36,871 bases of DNA from Thermopetrobacter sp. TC1 (GTDB lineage Bacteria; Pseudomonadota; Alphaproteobacteria; Rhizobiales; Aestuariivirgaceae), in NCBI RefSeq assembly GCF_000746275.1, contig NZ_JQKX01000003.1, forward strand, positions 1-36,871, written 5' to 3'. How positions within the stretch are numbered: position 1 is the stretch's first letter; every line of letters begins with the position of its first letter. The position numbers were made by a program, and so were the translations under genes. The notes beneath the pieces were generated by a model. The model had not been told where the DNA came from and ran no database searches. It worked only from the letters and a program-made list of their open reading frames with translations. Shown here piece by piece: positions 7,763-17,270 of this stretch.

Positions 7763-9184
7763 TCAGCCTTTCTGGCGCATTCTGCGCAGTCTGGCCCAAT
7801 GGGCCAGGCGTTTGGCGATTTCGCGCTCAAAGCCGCGTTCCGTCGGGCGGTAGAACTGGCGGCGGCCCATCTCTTCGGGGAAATAGTCCTGCCCGGAAAA
7901 CCCTTCCGGCTGGTCATGATCATAGAGATAGCCGGCGCTATAGCCCTGTTCGCGCATAAGACGCGTGGGCGCATTCAGAATGTGCTTGGGCGGCATCAGC
8001 GAACCGGTCTGGCGCGCGGCGGTCATGGCGGCGGAAAAGGCGGTATAGACGGCGTTTGACTTGGGCGCACAGGCCAGATGCACCACCGCCTGGGCAATGG
8101 CCAGCTCCCCTTCCGGCGAGCCGAGGCGCTCATAGGCCTCCGCCGCCGCCAGCGCCAGCGGCAGCGCCTGCGGATCGGCAAGGCCGATATCCTCGCTGGC
8201 CATGCGGATGACGCGCCGCGCAATGTAACGCGGATCCTCGCCCGCCTCCAGCATGCGCGCCAGCCAGTAGAGCGCCGCATCCGCATCCGAGCCGCGCACG
8301 GACTTGTGCAGCGCCGAAATGAGATTGTAATGCCCGTCCTGCGCCTTGTCATAAAGCGGCCGCCGCTTCTGCACGAGCGCGGCCAGGGCCTCGGCATCAA
8401 TCTCCTCCTGCTCAGCTTTCAGGCCCATGGCATCGGCCAGCGCCTCCACCATGTTGAGAAGCGCGCGCCCATCCCCGTCGGCCATGGCAATCAGGGCCTG
8501 TTTTGCCGCCGTTGTCAGCGGCAGGGGGCGTCCCAGCGCCTTTTCGGCCCGCTCAAGCAGGATGTTTAAGGCCTTTTCATCGAGCCGCTTCAGCACCAGC
8601 ACCTGACAGCGCGAAAGCAGCGCGCCGTTCAGCTCGAAAGAGGGGTTTTCCGTTGTGGCGCCGATCAGCGTGATGGTGCCGTCTTCCACCACCGGCAGGA
8701 AACTGTCCTGTTGGGCACGGTTGAAGCGATGGATTTCATCAACGAAGAGGATCGTGCGCCGTCCGCGCGCCTTTCGTGCCCGCGCCGCGGCGAAGACTTT
8801 TTTCAACTCGGCCACGCCGGTGAAAATGGCCGAGATCTGCTCGAAATGCCCCTCCACCGCCCCGGCGATGAGGCGGGCGATGGTGGTCTTGCCGGTGCCC
8901 GGCGGCCCCCACAGGATCAGCGAGGGCAGATGCCCGCGCTGCAACCAGCGCATGAGCGGTCCGTCCGCGCCGGTGATGTGCGCCTGTCCCACCACGTCTT
9001 CAAGCCGCTGCGGACGCAGGCGATCGGCAAGCGGCCGTCCATCCGCAACCGGCCCGCCATGATCGGCCTGCCCGGCCTCACTGGCGCGCGCTGCTCTCTG
9101 ATTTTCCGCTCCGGCCCCGGCATCACCCGCCGGCGCATTGGCATCAAGGCCGAAGAACAGATCGCGCTCATCCATAGAGGGCAT
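7763..9184 (-). CDS. rarA: Replication-associated recombination protein A (AAA+ ATPase)
   Basis: This is a 473-residue member of the RarA/MgsA/WRNIP1 family, an AAA+ ATPase related to clamp-loader subunits that acts at stalled replication forks. Walker A is GPPGTGKTT (93-101) and Walker B is ILFVDEIHRF (about 145-154). The sensor region reads LIGATTENPSFELNGALLSRC, and the C-terminal tetramerisation part contains KSVRGSDADAALYWLARML and PKSNAVYTAFSAA. The N-terminal 50 residues are a variable, Ala/Gly-rich tail ending in PLADRLRPQRLEDVVGQ. A GGAG lies 7 bases before the ATG at 9184, favouring it over a second ATG three codons on. It is transcribed convergently with the HAD gene. Confidence 0.95.
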   Translation of the reverse strand: MPSMDERDLFFGLDANAPAGDAGAGAENQRAARASEAGQADHGGPVADGRPLADRLRPQRLEDVVGQAHITGADGPLMRWLQRGHLPSLILWGPPGTGKTTIARLIAGAVEGHFEQISAIFTGVAELKKVFAAARARKARGRRTILFVDEIHRFNRAQQDSFLPVVEDGTITLIGATTENPSFELNGALLSRCQVLVLKRLDEKALNILLERAEKALGRPLPLTTAAKQALIAMADGDGRALLNMVEALADAMGLKAEQEEIDAEALAALVQKRRPLYDKAQDGHYNLISALHKSVRGSDADAALYWLARMLEAGEDPRYIARRVIRMASEDIGLADPQALPLALAAAEAYERLGSPEGELAIAQAVVHLACAPKSNAVYTAFSAAMTAARQTGSLMPPKHILNAPTRLMREQGYSAGYLYDHDQPEGFSGQDYFPEEMGRRQFYRPTERGFEREIAKRLAHWARLRRMRQKG

Positions 9185-9292
9185 CGATATTCTCCAAATG
9201 TTCCACCCAAAGGCAGATTACGCCACACGCATCGCTTCTGCAACATTCGGCCTCTGGCAAGAAAAGCGTCAGACGGCTATGCTGGCCCTGAT

Positions 9293-9428
9293 CGCGCTAC
9301 ACGACACTTATACCGTCATACCGGCGAAAGCCGGTATCTAAGGCCACAAACGCATGAGTTTACGACCCAAGGCCCCGGCTGATCTACGGGGTGACGAGTA
9401 AGATGGCAACGTTGTGTCGTGCAGTGTG
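9293..9428 (+). repeat. Family B dispersed palindromic repeat
   Basis: This roughly 136-bp copy has termini GCTACACGACAC and GTGTCGTGCAGTGTG in inverted orientation. The left inner hairpin is the standard ATACCGGCGAAAGCCGGTAT. The right one has the alternative loop (CCCCG-GCTGATCTA-CGGGG), which keeps the stem but replaces TTTCGC. It fills most of the 334-bp gap between the divergent rarA and alpha/beta hydrolase genes; nothing else is recognised in that gap. Confidence 0.8.
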
Positions 9429-9518
9429 GAGCCCGATCAAGCATAATGATAAAGGCCGCAAAAATCGGGCCTGAAAGCCTGATCTCATGCGGCTTATAAG
9501 GGAGGAAACGAACAGGCC

Positions 9519-10448
9519 ATGATCACATCCGCTCTTAGCCATGCCATCAGGCGGCTTGCTGCGCTTGTCTCCGTCATTCTCATGCTGGGTCTTTTGCCCC
9601 TGCAGGCGCAGGCGAAGGAAGTGCGCATCCCCTTTGGCCAGCTTGTCTTGAACGGCAATCTCGAACTGGCCGAAGGCAAGAGCCTTGCCGACGGTGTTCT
9701 GCTGATGGTTCACGGCACGCTGGCGCATAACCGCATGGAGCTCATCGCCACCCTGCAAGAGCTTTTGAAGGAGCGCGGCATCAACACCCTGGCCATCAAC
9801 CTCTCCTTAGGCATATCCAATCGCCACAACATGTATGACTGCAATCAGCCCATGCGCCATCGCCATGAGGATGCGGTTGCGGAAATTGCCGCCTGGGTGG
9901 ACTGGCTGAAGACGCAAGGGGCAAAAACCATCTGGCTGTTCGGCCATTCCCGCGGCGGCAATCAGGTGGCCTGGTATGCGGCAACACGCGCGGATCCGGC
10001 GGTCAAGAAGGTCGTGTTGCTCGCGCCCATGACCTTTGATGCCGACCGCGCCGCCAAGACCTATCAGACGCGCTTCGGCACACCGCTTGGGCCCATGCTC
10101 GATCAGGCTGCGGATTTCGCCCGCAAGGGCCACGGCAATGAACCCATGGATCTGCCCGGCATCCTCTATTGCAAGAATGCGCGGGCCACGCCGGAGAGTT
10201 TCCTGAGTTACCATGCCCCGCGCCCGGAGCTGGACACCCCTTTCTGGCTGAAAAGGATCACCCTGCCCACGCTTGTGATCGCCGGCAGCGAGGACACCGT
10301 GGTTGAGGGCCTGATCGAGAAGGTGAAGCCGCTGGCGGACGGCAAGCGCATCACCTTGCGCGTGATCGAGGATGCCGATCACTTCTTCCGCGATTTCGCC
10401 GCCGAGGACGCCGCTGATGCCATCGCCGCCTTCCTGAAAGGCGCCTGA
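9519..10448 (+). CDS. Exported alpha/beta hydrolase
   Basis: This 309-residue serine hydrolase of the alpha/beta fold has an N-terminal signal peptide (residues 1-32, hydrophobic core AALVSVILMLGLLPL, ending AQAKE), so it is probably periplasmic. The catalytic triad is visible: S144 in the nucleophile elbow GHSRGG, D259 in GSEDTV and H288 in DADHFFRD. HGTLAH at 65-70 is the oxyanion-hole region. The fold and the Ser-Asp-His order are clear, but the substrate is unknown. It is followed by a strong hairpin without a T-run (10477-10519) and then a YbjQ-like gene on the same strand. Confidence 0.85.
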   Translation: MITSALSHAIRRLAALVSVILMLGLLPLQAQAKEVRIPFGQLVLNGNLELAEGKSLADGVLLMVHGTLAHNRMELIATLQELLKERGINTLAINLSLGISNRHNMYDCNQPMRHRHEDAVAEIAAWVDWLKTQGAKTIWLFGHSRGGNQVAWYAATRADPAVKKVVLLAPMTFDADRAAKTYQTRFGTPLGPMLDQAADFARKGHGNEPMDLPGILYCKNARATPESFLSYHAPRPELDTPFWLKRITLPTLVIAGSEDTVVEGLIEKVKPLADGKRITLRVIEDADHFFRDFAAEDAADAIAAFLKGA

Positions 10449-10476
10449 TAACGGTCATTATCGCATTTTAGGAAGA

Positions 10477-10519
10477 GTAAGGCCCGCCCCCCGCCTTTTG
10501 CGCGGGATGGTTCCCTTAC
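10477..10519. other. Two-part hairpin after the alpha/beta hydrolase gene
   Basis: The outer arms GTAAGG and CCTTAC enclose inner arms CCCGC and GCGGG. There is no following T-run, so it may be a Rho-type 3' end stabiliser and not an intrinsic terminator. Confidence 0.45.
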
Positions 10520-10653
10520 GGCTTCTTCGGCAAGGCGATGAGGAAAATCGTAACTGCAGGTGGTTAATGCCTCATCACCACAGCCCCACTAAGCCCGCCT
10601 TAACACTCTTCGCATAGGTTTCATAAGGAGATCGCATTACGCGGGAGGGCATC

Positions 10654-10974
10654 ATGCTGATCACCACCACCCCATTCGTCGATGGACATCGCATAATCGA
10701 ATACCGGGGCATCGTTGCCGGCGAGGCGATCATGGGCGCCAACATCTTTCGTGACCTGTTCGCCAGCATCCGCGACATCGTGGGGGGTCGCAGCGGGGCC
10801 TACGAGAAGGTGCTGCAGGATGCGCGTGATGAAGCCCTGCAGGAAATGGCGGAACGGGCGCTGGCACTGGGCGCCAATGCCGTGGTGGGTGTGGACATCG
10901 ATTATGAAACGGTAGGACAGGGCAGCTCCATGCTCATGGTGACCGCCTGCGGCACGGCGGTCGTGGTGGATTAG
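10654..10974 (+). CDS. YbjQ-like UPF0145 family protein
   Basis: This 106-residue protein belongs to the UPF0145/YbjQ family, small proteins that form ring-shaped oligomers and are loosely called heavy-metal-binding. It opens with [20 protein letters not shown], has the central helix around [20 protein letters not shown], and ends with the family signature VVGVDIDYE followed by [13 protein letters not shown]. The length is standard. A strong GGGAGGG ribosome-binding site precedes the ATG. The cellular role is not established, and neither neighbour suggests one. Confidence 0.88.
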   Translation: MLITTTPFVDGHRIIEYRGIVAGEAIMGANIFRDLFASIRDIVGGRSGAYEKVLQDARDEALQEMAERALALGANAVVGVDIDYETVGQGSSMLMVTACGTAVVVD

Positions 10975-11147
10975 ACGTCCTCTCTTACGAACACGTCAAG
11001 CCGCATCCGCGTCCTGCCTCCAATGGAAACGGGAACATACCCTGATCAGCATCCGGCCTGCCTTGCAGGGCGCCCAGACAGACCGGAGCGGGCCACGCCG
11101 CTTTCCCTGCAAGGTCATGCTGACCTGAAAATGCCGATGTCGGATCG

Positions 11148-12542
11148 TCAGATATGAATGGCGCGGCCGAAGGCGGCCAGCACCGATTCATGCATGGTCT
11201 CCGACAGGGTCGGGTGCGGAAAGACCGTGTGCATCAGCTCCTCTTCCGTGGTCTCAAGGCCCATGGCGATGACAAAGCCCTGGATCATTTCCGTCACCTC
11301 CGGCCCCGCCATGTGCGCGCCGATGAGCTCGCCCGTTCTGGCATCAAAGATGGTTTTCACAAGCCCCTGATCATCGCCCAGCGCAATGGCCTTGCCATTG
11401 GCCAGGAAGGGAAAGCGCCCCACGCGCACCTCAATGCCGCGCTCTTTCGCCGCCTCTTCCGTCAGCCCCACAGAAGCCACCTGCGGATGGCAATAAGTGC
11501 AGGCCGGAATGCGCAGGGGATCCATGGGGTGCACCTCAAGCCCGGCAATGGCCTCCACGCAGAGGATGCCCTCATGCTCCGCCTTGTGCGCCAGCATCGG
11601 CGGCCCGGCGACATCGCCAATGGCATAAAGACCGCGCACGGATGTGCGCATCAGGCCATCCACCTTGATAAAGCCCTTCTCCACGACAACGCCGGCTTCC
11701 TCCAGCCCGATGTCCTCGACATTGGGCACAACGCCGACTGCGGAGAGCACGCGCTCCACCGTCAGGCGCTCCTCGCCGCCATCGGCCAGCGCAATGCGGG
11801 CCGTCACTGTCTCCTTGCCCTTTTCCAGCGCCGTCACCCTGGCACCGGTGAGTATGCGAATGCCCCGTTTCTCGAAGCGCTTGTGCACGAAGGCGGCGAT
11901 TTCCGCATCCTCCGCCGGCAGGATGCGCTCAAGCAGCTCAACAACCGTCACCTCAACCCCGAGGCTGGCATAAAAGGAAGCGAACTCCATGCCAATGGCG
12001 CCGGAGCCGACAACAAGCAGCGAGCGCGGCAGGCGATCGGGCTTGAGCGCCTCGAAATAGGTCCAGATCAGGCGGCCGTCCGGCTCAAGCCCAGGCACCA
12101 CCCGCGGCCGCGCGCCTGTGGCGATGATGATGTGCGGGGCGGTGTAGTCTCCGGCATCCTCGCCCGAAACCTTCATGCGGCCCGGGCCCAAAAGCCGCCC
12201 GCGCCCGCGAATGACACGCACGCCGTTTTTCTTCAAAAGATGGGCAACGCCCTTGCTCAGCCGCTGCGCCACCTTGCGCGAACGCGCCACCATGGCCGCA
12301 AGATCAAAGGAGACATCTTTCGCGCTGATGCCATAGTCCGTACCATGCCGGGCCAGCTCCAGAACTTCCACCGAGCGCAGCAGGGCCTTGGTGGGAATGC
12401 AGCCCCAGTTGAGGCAGATGCCGCCCAGGTGCTTTTCTTCCACCACCGCCGTCTTCAGCCCCAGCTGCGCGGCCCTGATCGCGGCGACATAACCGCCCGG
12501 CCCCGCCCCCAGCACGATGAGATCGAATGCATTTTCGGCCAT
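11148..12542 (-). CDS. lpdA: Dihydrolipoyl dehydrogenase (E3)
   Basis: This 464-residue FAD flavoprotein reoxidises dihydrolipoyl groups of the E2 component and passes electrons to NAD+. FAD binding is by GAGPGG (12-17). The redox-active disulfide is C43/C48 in GGICLNWGCIPTK, NAD binding uses VVGSGAIGMEFAS, and the C-terminal catalytic His-Glu pair is in FPHPTLSE. It is the last gene of the pyruvate dehydrogenase cluster, 120 bp after pdhC, so it is probably the PDH-dedicated E3. A second lpd for the 2-oxoglutarate complex may exist elsewhere. GGAGCCGGGAC precedes the ATG. No intrinsic terminator was seen in the 170 bp downstream. Confidence 0.97.
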   Translation of the reverse strand: MAENAFDLIVLGAGPGGYVAAIRAAQLGLKTAVVEEKHLGGICLNWGCIPTKALLRSVEVLELARHGTDYGISAKDVSFDLAAMVARSRKVAQRLSKGVAHLLKKNGVRVIRGRGRLLGPGRMKVSGEDAGDYTAPHIIIATGARPRVVPGLEPDGRLIWTYFEALKPDRLPRSLLVVGSGAIGMEFASFYASLGVEVTVVELLERILPAEDAEIAAFVHKRFEKRGIRILTGARVTALEKGKETVTARIALADGGEERLTVERVLSAVGVVPNVEDIGLEEAGVVVEKGFIKVDGLMRTSVRGLYAIGDVAGPPMLAHKAEHEGILCVEAIAGLEVHPMDPLRIPACTYCHPQVASVGLTEEAAKERGIEVRVGRFPFLANGKAIALGDDQGLVKTIFDARTGELIGAHMAGPEVTEMIQGFVIAMGLETTEEELMHTVFPHPTLSETMHESVLAAFGRAIHI

Positions 12543-12662
12543 GTCCCGGCTCCGTGTCTCCTTGCTCTGTCGGCCCTTTGCTTTGGCCGTTATCGGAATT
12601 CCCGCCTGGCCCTTGCTGTGTGCGCGTGAAACGGCAAGCCCGGATGAAGAAGGCAGAATCTA

Positions 12663-14147
12663 TCACACCCCAGCCAGCATCAGGGCCGGTTCCTCGATGA
12701 AGGCCTTGAAGGCGGCGAGCGCCTGCGCGCCCACGGCGCCATCCACGGCGCGATGATCCACAGAGAGCGTGACCGTCATCATGGTGCGCACCACGATCTC
12801 GCCGCCCTCCACCACCGGGCGCGGCTCGCCGCGGCCAACCGCCAGCAGCGTGGCCTGCGGCGGATTGATCACCGCCGCGAACTGCTCCACGCCAAACATG
12901 CCGAGATTGGAAATGGAGGTGCTGCCGCCCTGATACTCCTCCGGCATCAGCTTGCGCGCCCGCGCCCGCGCGGCAAGATCGCGCATCTCCTGCGAAATGG
13001 CCACAAGCCCCTTTTCATCCGCCTGCCGCACCACCGGCGTGATCAGCCCGCCCTCGATGGCCACCGCCACGGAAACATCCACCTGATGATGGCGCAACAG
13101 GCCCTGTCCGCTCCAGGTGACATTGGCATCCGGAACCCGGCGCAGGGCCATGGCCCAGGCCTTGATGATGAAATCGTTGACCGACAGCCGCCATGCCGGC
13201 TTGCCGTCCTCCCCCTTGGGCGCGGAATCATTGATGCGCGCCCTGGCCTGCAGCAGCCGGTCGAGCGCGCAGGAGACGGTGAGATAGAAATGCGGCACCG
13301 TCTGCTTGGAAAGGGTCAGCCGCTCGGCAATGGTGCGGCGCATGGAATCGACGGGCAGAAGATCATAGGAGCCCTCGGGATATAGGGCGAAAATCTCCGC
13401 ATCACTCATGCCCGCCGGCAGACCGCCCGCCACGGCCGCAGGCGCCACAGCTGCAGGTGCCGCCTTTGCTGCAATACCCCTGGCGATGGCCTCTTCCACA
13501 TCGCGCTTGATGATGCGCCCGCGGGGGCCCGAACCCGTGATCAGGGAAAGATCGATGCCATGCTCCTTCGCCAGCCGCCGCGCCAGCGGGCTAGCGAAAA
13601 TGCGCTTCCGCTCACCGCCAGAGCCGCCGGCAGGACCGGCTCCTCCTGTATGTGTGCCCGCAGCTGCCGCTGCCGCCTGCGGCGAAACCCCTGAGGTCGC
13701 CGATGCAGCCGATGCCGCCGTCTTCGGCGTTTGTGAAGAGGCTGCCGGTGCAGCGGCCTTCGCCCCTTCGTTTGCCCGGGGTGAAGAGGCCGCCGCTTCA
13801 GTGCTTGCGGCTGCATCCTTTGTGGCCGTCTCGTTCGTGGCTTTCTCTTCGCCTTTCTCCTGGCCGGCGATGAGGGCATCGATGTCGATGGAATCGGGGC
13901 TTTCGCCGTCTTCGGCGAGAACGGCGATGACCGCATTCACCGGCACGTTCTCCGCCCCTTCCGGCACGATAAGTTTCGCCACCACGCCTTCATCCACGGC
14001 CTCCACTTCCATGGTGGCCTTGTCGGTTTCGATTTCGGCGATGACGTCACCGGCGGCGACATGATCGCCCTCCCTGATGTGCCACTTCGCCAGCTTTCCA
14101 TGCTCCATGGTGGGCGAAAGCGCCGGCATGCGAATGGCAATGGCCAT
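12663..14147 (-). CDS. pdhC: Dihydrolipoamide acetyltransferase (E2) of pyruvate dehydrogenase
   Basis: This 494-residue core subunit of the PDH complex moves the acetyl group from lipoyl-lysine to CoA. Domain order: one lipoyl domain (1-80, lipoylated K43 in ETDKATMEV), an Ala/Pro/Thr-rich flexible linker, an E1/E3-binding domain (RIFASPLARRLAKEHGIDL...GSGPRGRIIKRDVE), another linker, and the catalytic domain with HRAVDG (His near 465). The usual ending for a single-lipoyl alphaproteobacterial E2 is present. I use the ATG at 14147; an in-frame GTG at 14156 would overlap the pdhB stop and lies too close to the GGGAGG ribosome-binding site. The gap to pdhB is only 5 bp, so translational coupling is likely. 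Confidence 0.97.
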   Translation of the reverse strand: MAIAIRMPALSPTMEHGKLAKWHIREGDHVAAGDVIAEIETDKATMEVEAVDEGVVAKLIVPEGAENVPVNAVIAVLAEDGESPDSIDIDALIAGQEKGEEKATNETATKDAAASTEAAASSPRANEGAKAAAPAASSQTPKTAASAASATSGVSPQAAAAAAGTHTGGAGPAGGSGGERKRIFASPLARRLAKEHGIDLSLITGSGPRGRIIKRDVEEAIARGIAAKAAPAAVAPAAVAGGLPAGMSDAEIFALYPEGSYDLLPVDSMRRTIAERLTLSKQTVPHFYLTVSCALDRLLQARARINDSAPKGEDGKPAWRLSVNDFIIKAWAMALRRVPDANVTWSGQGLLRHHQVDVSVAVAIEGGLITPVVRQADEKGLVAISQEMRDLAARARARKLMPEEYQGGSTSISNLGMFGVEQFAAVINPPQATLLAVGRGEPRPVVEGGEIVVRTMMTVTLSVDHRAVDGAVGAQALAAFKAFIEEPALMLAGV

Positions 14148-14152
14148 GGATC

Positions 14153-15709
14153 TCACGCCTCCCTGTAGAGAACGGCCTTCGCGGCGGCCACGACCTCATC
14201 GACCGACGGCAGCGCCATGCGCTCCAGATTGGCGGCATAGGGCATGACCACATCCTTCCCGGTGACGGTCAGCGCCGGCGCATCCAGCCAGTCGAAGGCT
14301 TCCTGCATCACCCGCCGCGCGATCTCCGCGCCGATGGAACACACCGGCCAGCCCTCCTCCACCGTCACCAGCCGGTTGGTTTTCTTCACGCTTTCGATGA
14401 TGGCGGGCACATCCATGGGCCGCAGGCTGCGCAGATCGATGACCTCGGCCGATATGCCCTCTTCCGCCAGAATATCCGCGGCTTCCAGCGCATAGGTCAT
14501 GCCGATGCCGAAGGAGACGATGGTGACATCCGTGCCCGCACGCGCAATGCGCGCCCGCCCGATGGGCAAGACCCAGTCCTCCACCTTCGGCACCGGAAAG
14601 CTCTTGCCATACAAAATTTCGTTTTCGAGGAAGATGACCGGATCGGGATCGCGGATGGCCGCTTTCAGCAAGCCCTTGGCGTCCGCCGCCGTATAGGGCA
14701 TCACCACCTTCAGCCCCGGAATGTGCGCATACCAGGAGGCATAGTCCTGGCTGTGCTGACCGGCCACGCGCGCCGCTGCGCCATTGGGCCCGCGGAAGAC
14801 GATGGGCACGGAAACCTCGCCGCCCGACATGTAGCGCTGCTTGGCGGCGGAATTGATGATGGCGTCGATCGCCTGCATGGCAAAGTTGAAGGTCATGAAC
14901 TCCACAATGGGCCGCAGGCCCGCAAAGGCCGCGCCCGTGCCCAGCCCGGCAAAGCCGTATTCGGTGATCGGCGTGTCGATCACCCGCTCAGGCCCGAATT
15001 CTTCCAGAAGCCCCTGCGAGACCTTGTAGGCACCCTGATATTCGCCCACTTCCTCGCCCATCAGAAAAACGCGCGCATCACGCCGCATCTCCTCGGCCAT
15101 GGCGTCCCGCAGCGCCTCGCGCACAGTCTGTTCCACATATTCCACATCCGCCGGCAGCTCCGGATCGGCAAGCGGTGGTGGCGTAATGGACAGATTGCGC
15201 TCAGGATCCGGCCCGCCATCACCATAAACGGCGGAGGAAACCGGCGTGGCAACAGATGCCGCCCCCTGCACCGCCGGTGCTGCCGGCCCGCCTTCTCCGG
15301 ATGCCGAATCTCCGGCTGTGGAGGCACCGACTGCTTCTGCCTGCGCTGCTGCAGACCCTGTGCCGGCTGCCGTTTCCGAGGACGCGCCCTGTGATGCCGT
15401 TGCCTGCGCACGGGGCTGTTGCCCCGCGCCCACTTCCGCAAGCAGGGCTTCAACATCCACCTCCTCACCCTCATCGGCGATGACGGCAATCGGCGTGTTC
15501 ACCGCAACGCCCTCGCTGCCCTCAGGGACAAGGATGCGGGCGACGATACCCTCCTCGTCGGTTTCCAGTTCCATCGTCGCCTTGTCGGTCTCGATCTCGG
15601 CGATCACCGTGCCGGGGGAGACCTTCTCCCCTTCCTTCACCAGCCAGCGGGCGATGCGGCCGGTTTCCATGGTCGGCGACAGCGCCGGCAGCAGAACGAC
15701 GTGAGCCAT
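14153..15709 (-). CDS. pdhB: Pyruvate dehydrogenase E1 beta subunit with N-terminal lipoyl domain
   Basis: This 518-residue protein is the beta half of the thiamine-diphosphate-dependent E1. Unlike most E1 beta subunits (about 330 residues), it carries an N-terminal lipoyl domain (1-80, K43 in ETDKATMEL), then an Ala/Gly/Ser-rich linker, then the E1 beta body from about residue 190 ([52 protein letters not shown]). The fusion is known in alphaproteobacteria such as Sinorhizobium and Zymomonas. The start at 15709 gives the typical [14 protein letters not shown] lipoyl N-terminus and has GGGAGGA upstream; an upstream extension is rejected because it would overlap pdhA. The gap from pdhA is 17 bp. 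Confidence 0.97.
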   Translation of the reverse strand: MAHVVLLPALSPTMETGRIARWLVKEGEKVSPGTVIAEIETDKATMELETDEEGIVARILVPEGSEGVAVNTPIAVIADEGEEVDVEALLAEVGAGQQPRAQATASQGASSETAAGTGSAAAQAEAVGASTAGDSASGEGGPAAPAVQGAASVATPVSSAVYGDGGPDPERNLSITPPPLADPELPADVEYVEQTVREALRDAMAEEMRRDARVFLMGEEVGEYQGAYKVSQGLLEEFGPERVIDTPITEYGFAGLGTGAAFAGLRPIVEFMTFNFAMQAIDAIINSAAKQRYMSGGEVSVPIVFRGPNGAAARVAGQHSQDYASWYAHIPGLKVVMPYTAADAKGLLKAAIRDPDPVIFLENEILYGKSFPVPKVEDWVLPIGRARIARAGTDVTIVSFGIGMTYALEAADILAEEGISAEVIDLRSLRPMDVPAIIESVKKTNRLVTVEEGWPVCSIGAEIARRVMQEAFDWLDAPALTVTGKDVVMPYAANLERMALPSVDEVVAAAKAVLYREA

Positions 15710-15726
15710 GGCTGCCTGATCCTCCC

Positions 15727-16779
15727 TTATCCGTTCACCGGCGCATAGACATCGCGCCACAGCTCCTCGGCCGGCGGCTCGATATCGGCCATGGCGAATT
15801 CCGCCGCCTCCGAGACAATGGCGCGCACTTCCTTGTCCACGGCCTTCAGCTCATCTTCCGTGGCCCAGCCCTTTTCCAGCAGGCGCCGGCGCACCTGCTC
15901 GATGGGATCATGTTCCTCGCGCATGCGCTGCACCTCCTCACGCGAGCGATACTTGGCCGGATCCGACATGGAATGGCCGCGATAGCGATAGGTCTGCATC
16001 TCCAGCACATAAGGCCCCTTGCCGGCGCGGGCATGGTCAAGCGCCCGCTCGCAGGCCGCTTTCACCGCCCGCACGTCCATGCCATCCACCTGCTCGCCGG
16101 GAATGCCGAAGGGCGCGCCGCGCATGTAAAGCTCCTCGGCCTTGGCCGTGGCGCGATGAATTTCCGTGCCCATGGCGTAACGGTTGTTCTCGATGACATA
16201 AACGACGGGCAGCTTCCACAGCGAGGCCATGTTGAAGCTTTCATAGACCTGGCCCTGATTGGCCGCCCCCTCGCCGAAGAAAGCCATGGTCACGCGCTTC
16301 TCGCCAGTGTAGCGCGCGGCAAAGGCAAGGCCGGTGCCCAGCGGCACCTGTGCGCCGACGATCCCGTGCCCCCCCCAGAAATGCCCGGCCACGTTGAACA
16401 TGTGCATGGAGCCGCCCTTGCCCTTGGAGACACCATGCAGCCGCCCGGTCAGCTCGGCCATGACCGCCTTGGGATCGGCGCCGGAGGCCAGCACATGGCC
16501 ATGGCAGCGATAGGAGGTGATGATGTCGTCATCGGGCCTGCGGGCCATGAAGGCGCCGGTGACCACCGCCTCCTGCCCGATGTAGAGATGGCAGAAGCCG
16601 CCGATGTATCCCATGCCGTAAAGCTGGCCGGCCTTTTCCTCAAAGCGGCGCACCAGCAGCATGGTGCGCAGGGCGAAGAATTCCTCCTCGCGGCTGAATT
16701 CGGCCGGTGCCGCACCGGCCTGTGATGCGCGCCTGCGGGCGCCTTTCGATGAGCGTGCAGAGCTTGCGCGTTTGGCCAT
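15727..16779 (-). CDS. pdhA: Pyruvate dehydrogenase E1 alpha subunit
   Basis: This 350-residue alpha half of the E1 heterotetramer decarboxylates pyruvate with thiamine diphosphate. The ThDP/Mg motif runs from [15 protein letters not shown] to VIENN (169-199), and the substrate-loop region reads [15 protein letters not shown], as in bacterial and mitochondrial E1 alpha. The first 30 residues are a basic, Ala/Ser-rich tail. GGGGAGAG precedes the ATG at moderate distance. It is the first enzyme gene of the pdhA-pdhB-pdhC-lpdA run and follows ftsB by 170 bp. That gap is AT-rich on its upstream side (TATAAA near 16887), so pdhA may have its own promoter. Confidence 0.97.
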   Translation of the reverse strand: MAKRASSARSSKGARRRASQAGAAPAEFSREEEFFALRTMLLVRRFEEKAGQLYGMGYIGGFCHLYIGQEAVVTGAFMARRPDDDIITSYRCHGHVLASGADPKAVMAELTGRLHGVSKGKGGSMHMFNVAGHFWGGHGIVGAQVPLGTGLAFAARYTGEKRVTMAFFGEGAANQGQVYESFNMASLWKLPVVYVIENNRYAMGTEIHRATAKAEELYMRGAPFGIPGEQVDGMDVRAVKAACERALDHARAGKGPYVLEMQTYRYRGHSMSDPAKYRSREEVQRMREEHDPIEQVRRRLLEKGWATEDELKAVDKEVRAIVSEAAEFAMADIEPPAEELWRDVYAPVNG

Positions 16780-16949
16780 GGGCGTGATCTCTCCCCTCGT
16801 GCATCACAGGCCCGCCCCCTCCGGGCCAGGCTTGTGCAGATTCGCAGCGATAAAGAGAGTTTACACGCAACCGCGTGAAATTTATAGACTTTCCGTCAAT
16901 TAACCGGATTTTGGTTCAACAGGCTGGAAACAAGGAGAAAACCGCGTGA

Positions 16950-17270
16950 TCACCGCCCGGCTTCAGCCGCCTGTTCGGGTGCAAGCAGCGTGATCTGTTC
17001 CCTGGGCCGGGCGAAACCCAGCATGCGCCGCGCCATTTCGTCCAGCATGTCGGGATCGAGGCTTTCCGCCCGTAACAGGGCATTATGCGCTTCCAGCCGC
17101 TTGCGCCGCGCCCGCACCGCCTCAAGCTTCGCCCGCGTTTCCTCTAACCTTGCCTGCACCTGCGCCTGATAGGCAAAGGAGCGCGTGCCATAGTGGGCAT
17201 GCCAGGCAAAAAAGGCCCATGCGGCCAGGATCACCGCCAGGATCGCCAACCGTGTGCCCGCGCGCCGCAT
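16950..17270 (-). CDS. ftsB: Septum formation initiator, FtsB/DivIC family
   Basis: This small bitopic cell-division protein bridges FtsL and FtsQ in the divisome. The 106-residue product has a short basic N-terminus, one membrane segment (about residues 7-24, LAILAVILAAWAFFAWHA), a periplasmic coiled coil (QAQVQARLEETRAKLEAVRARRKRLEAHN) and the conserved tail LDPDMLDEMARRMLGFARPREQI. I use the ATG at 17270, with GGGGGAGA just upstream; another ATG four codons earlier has no ribosome-binding site. In many alphaproteobacteria this gene sits between eno and pdhA. Here the pdhA side is kept but eno is not upstream in this window. Confidence 0.9.
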   Translation of the reverse strand: MRRAGTRLAILAVILAAWAFFAWHAHYGTRSFAYQAQVQARLEETRAKLEAVRARRKRLEAHNALLRAESLDPDMLDEMARRMLGFARPREQITLLAPEQAAEAGR

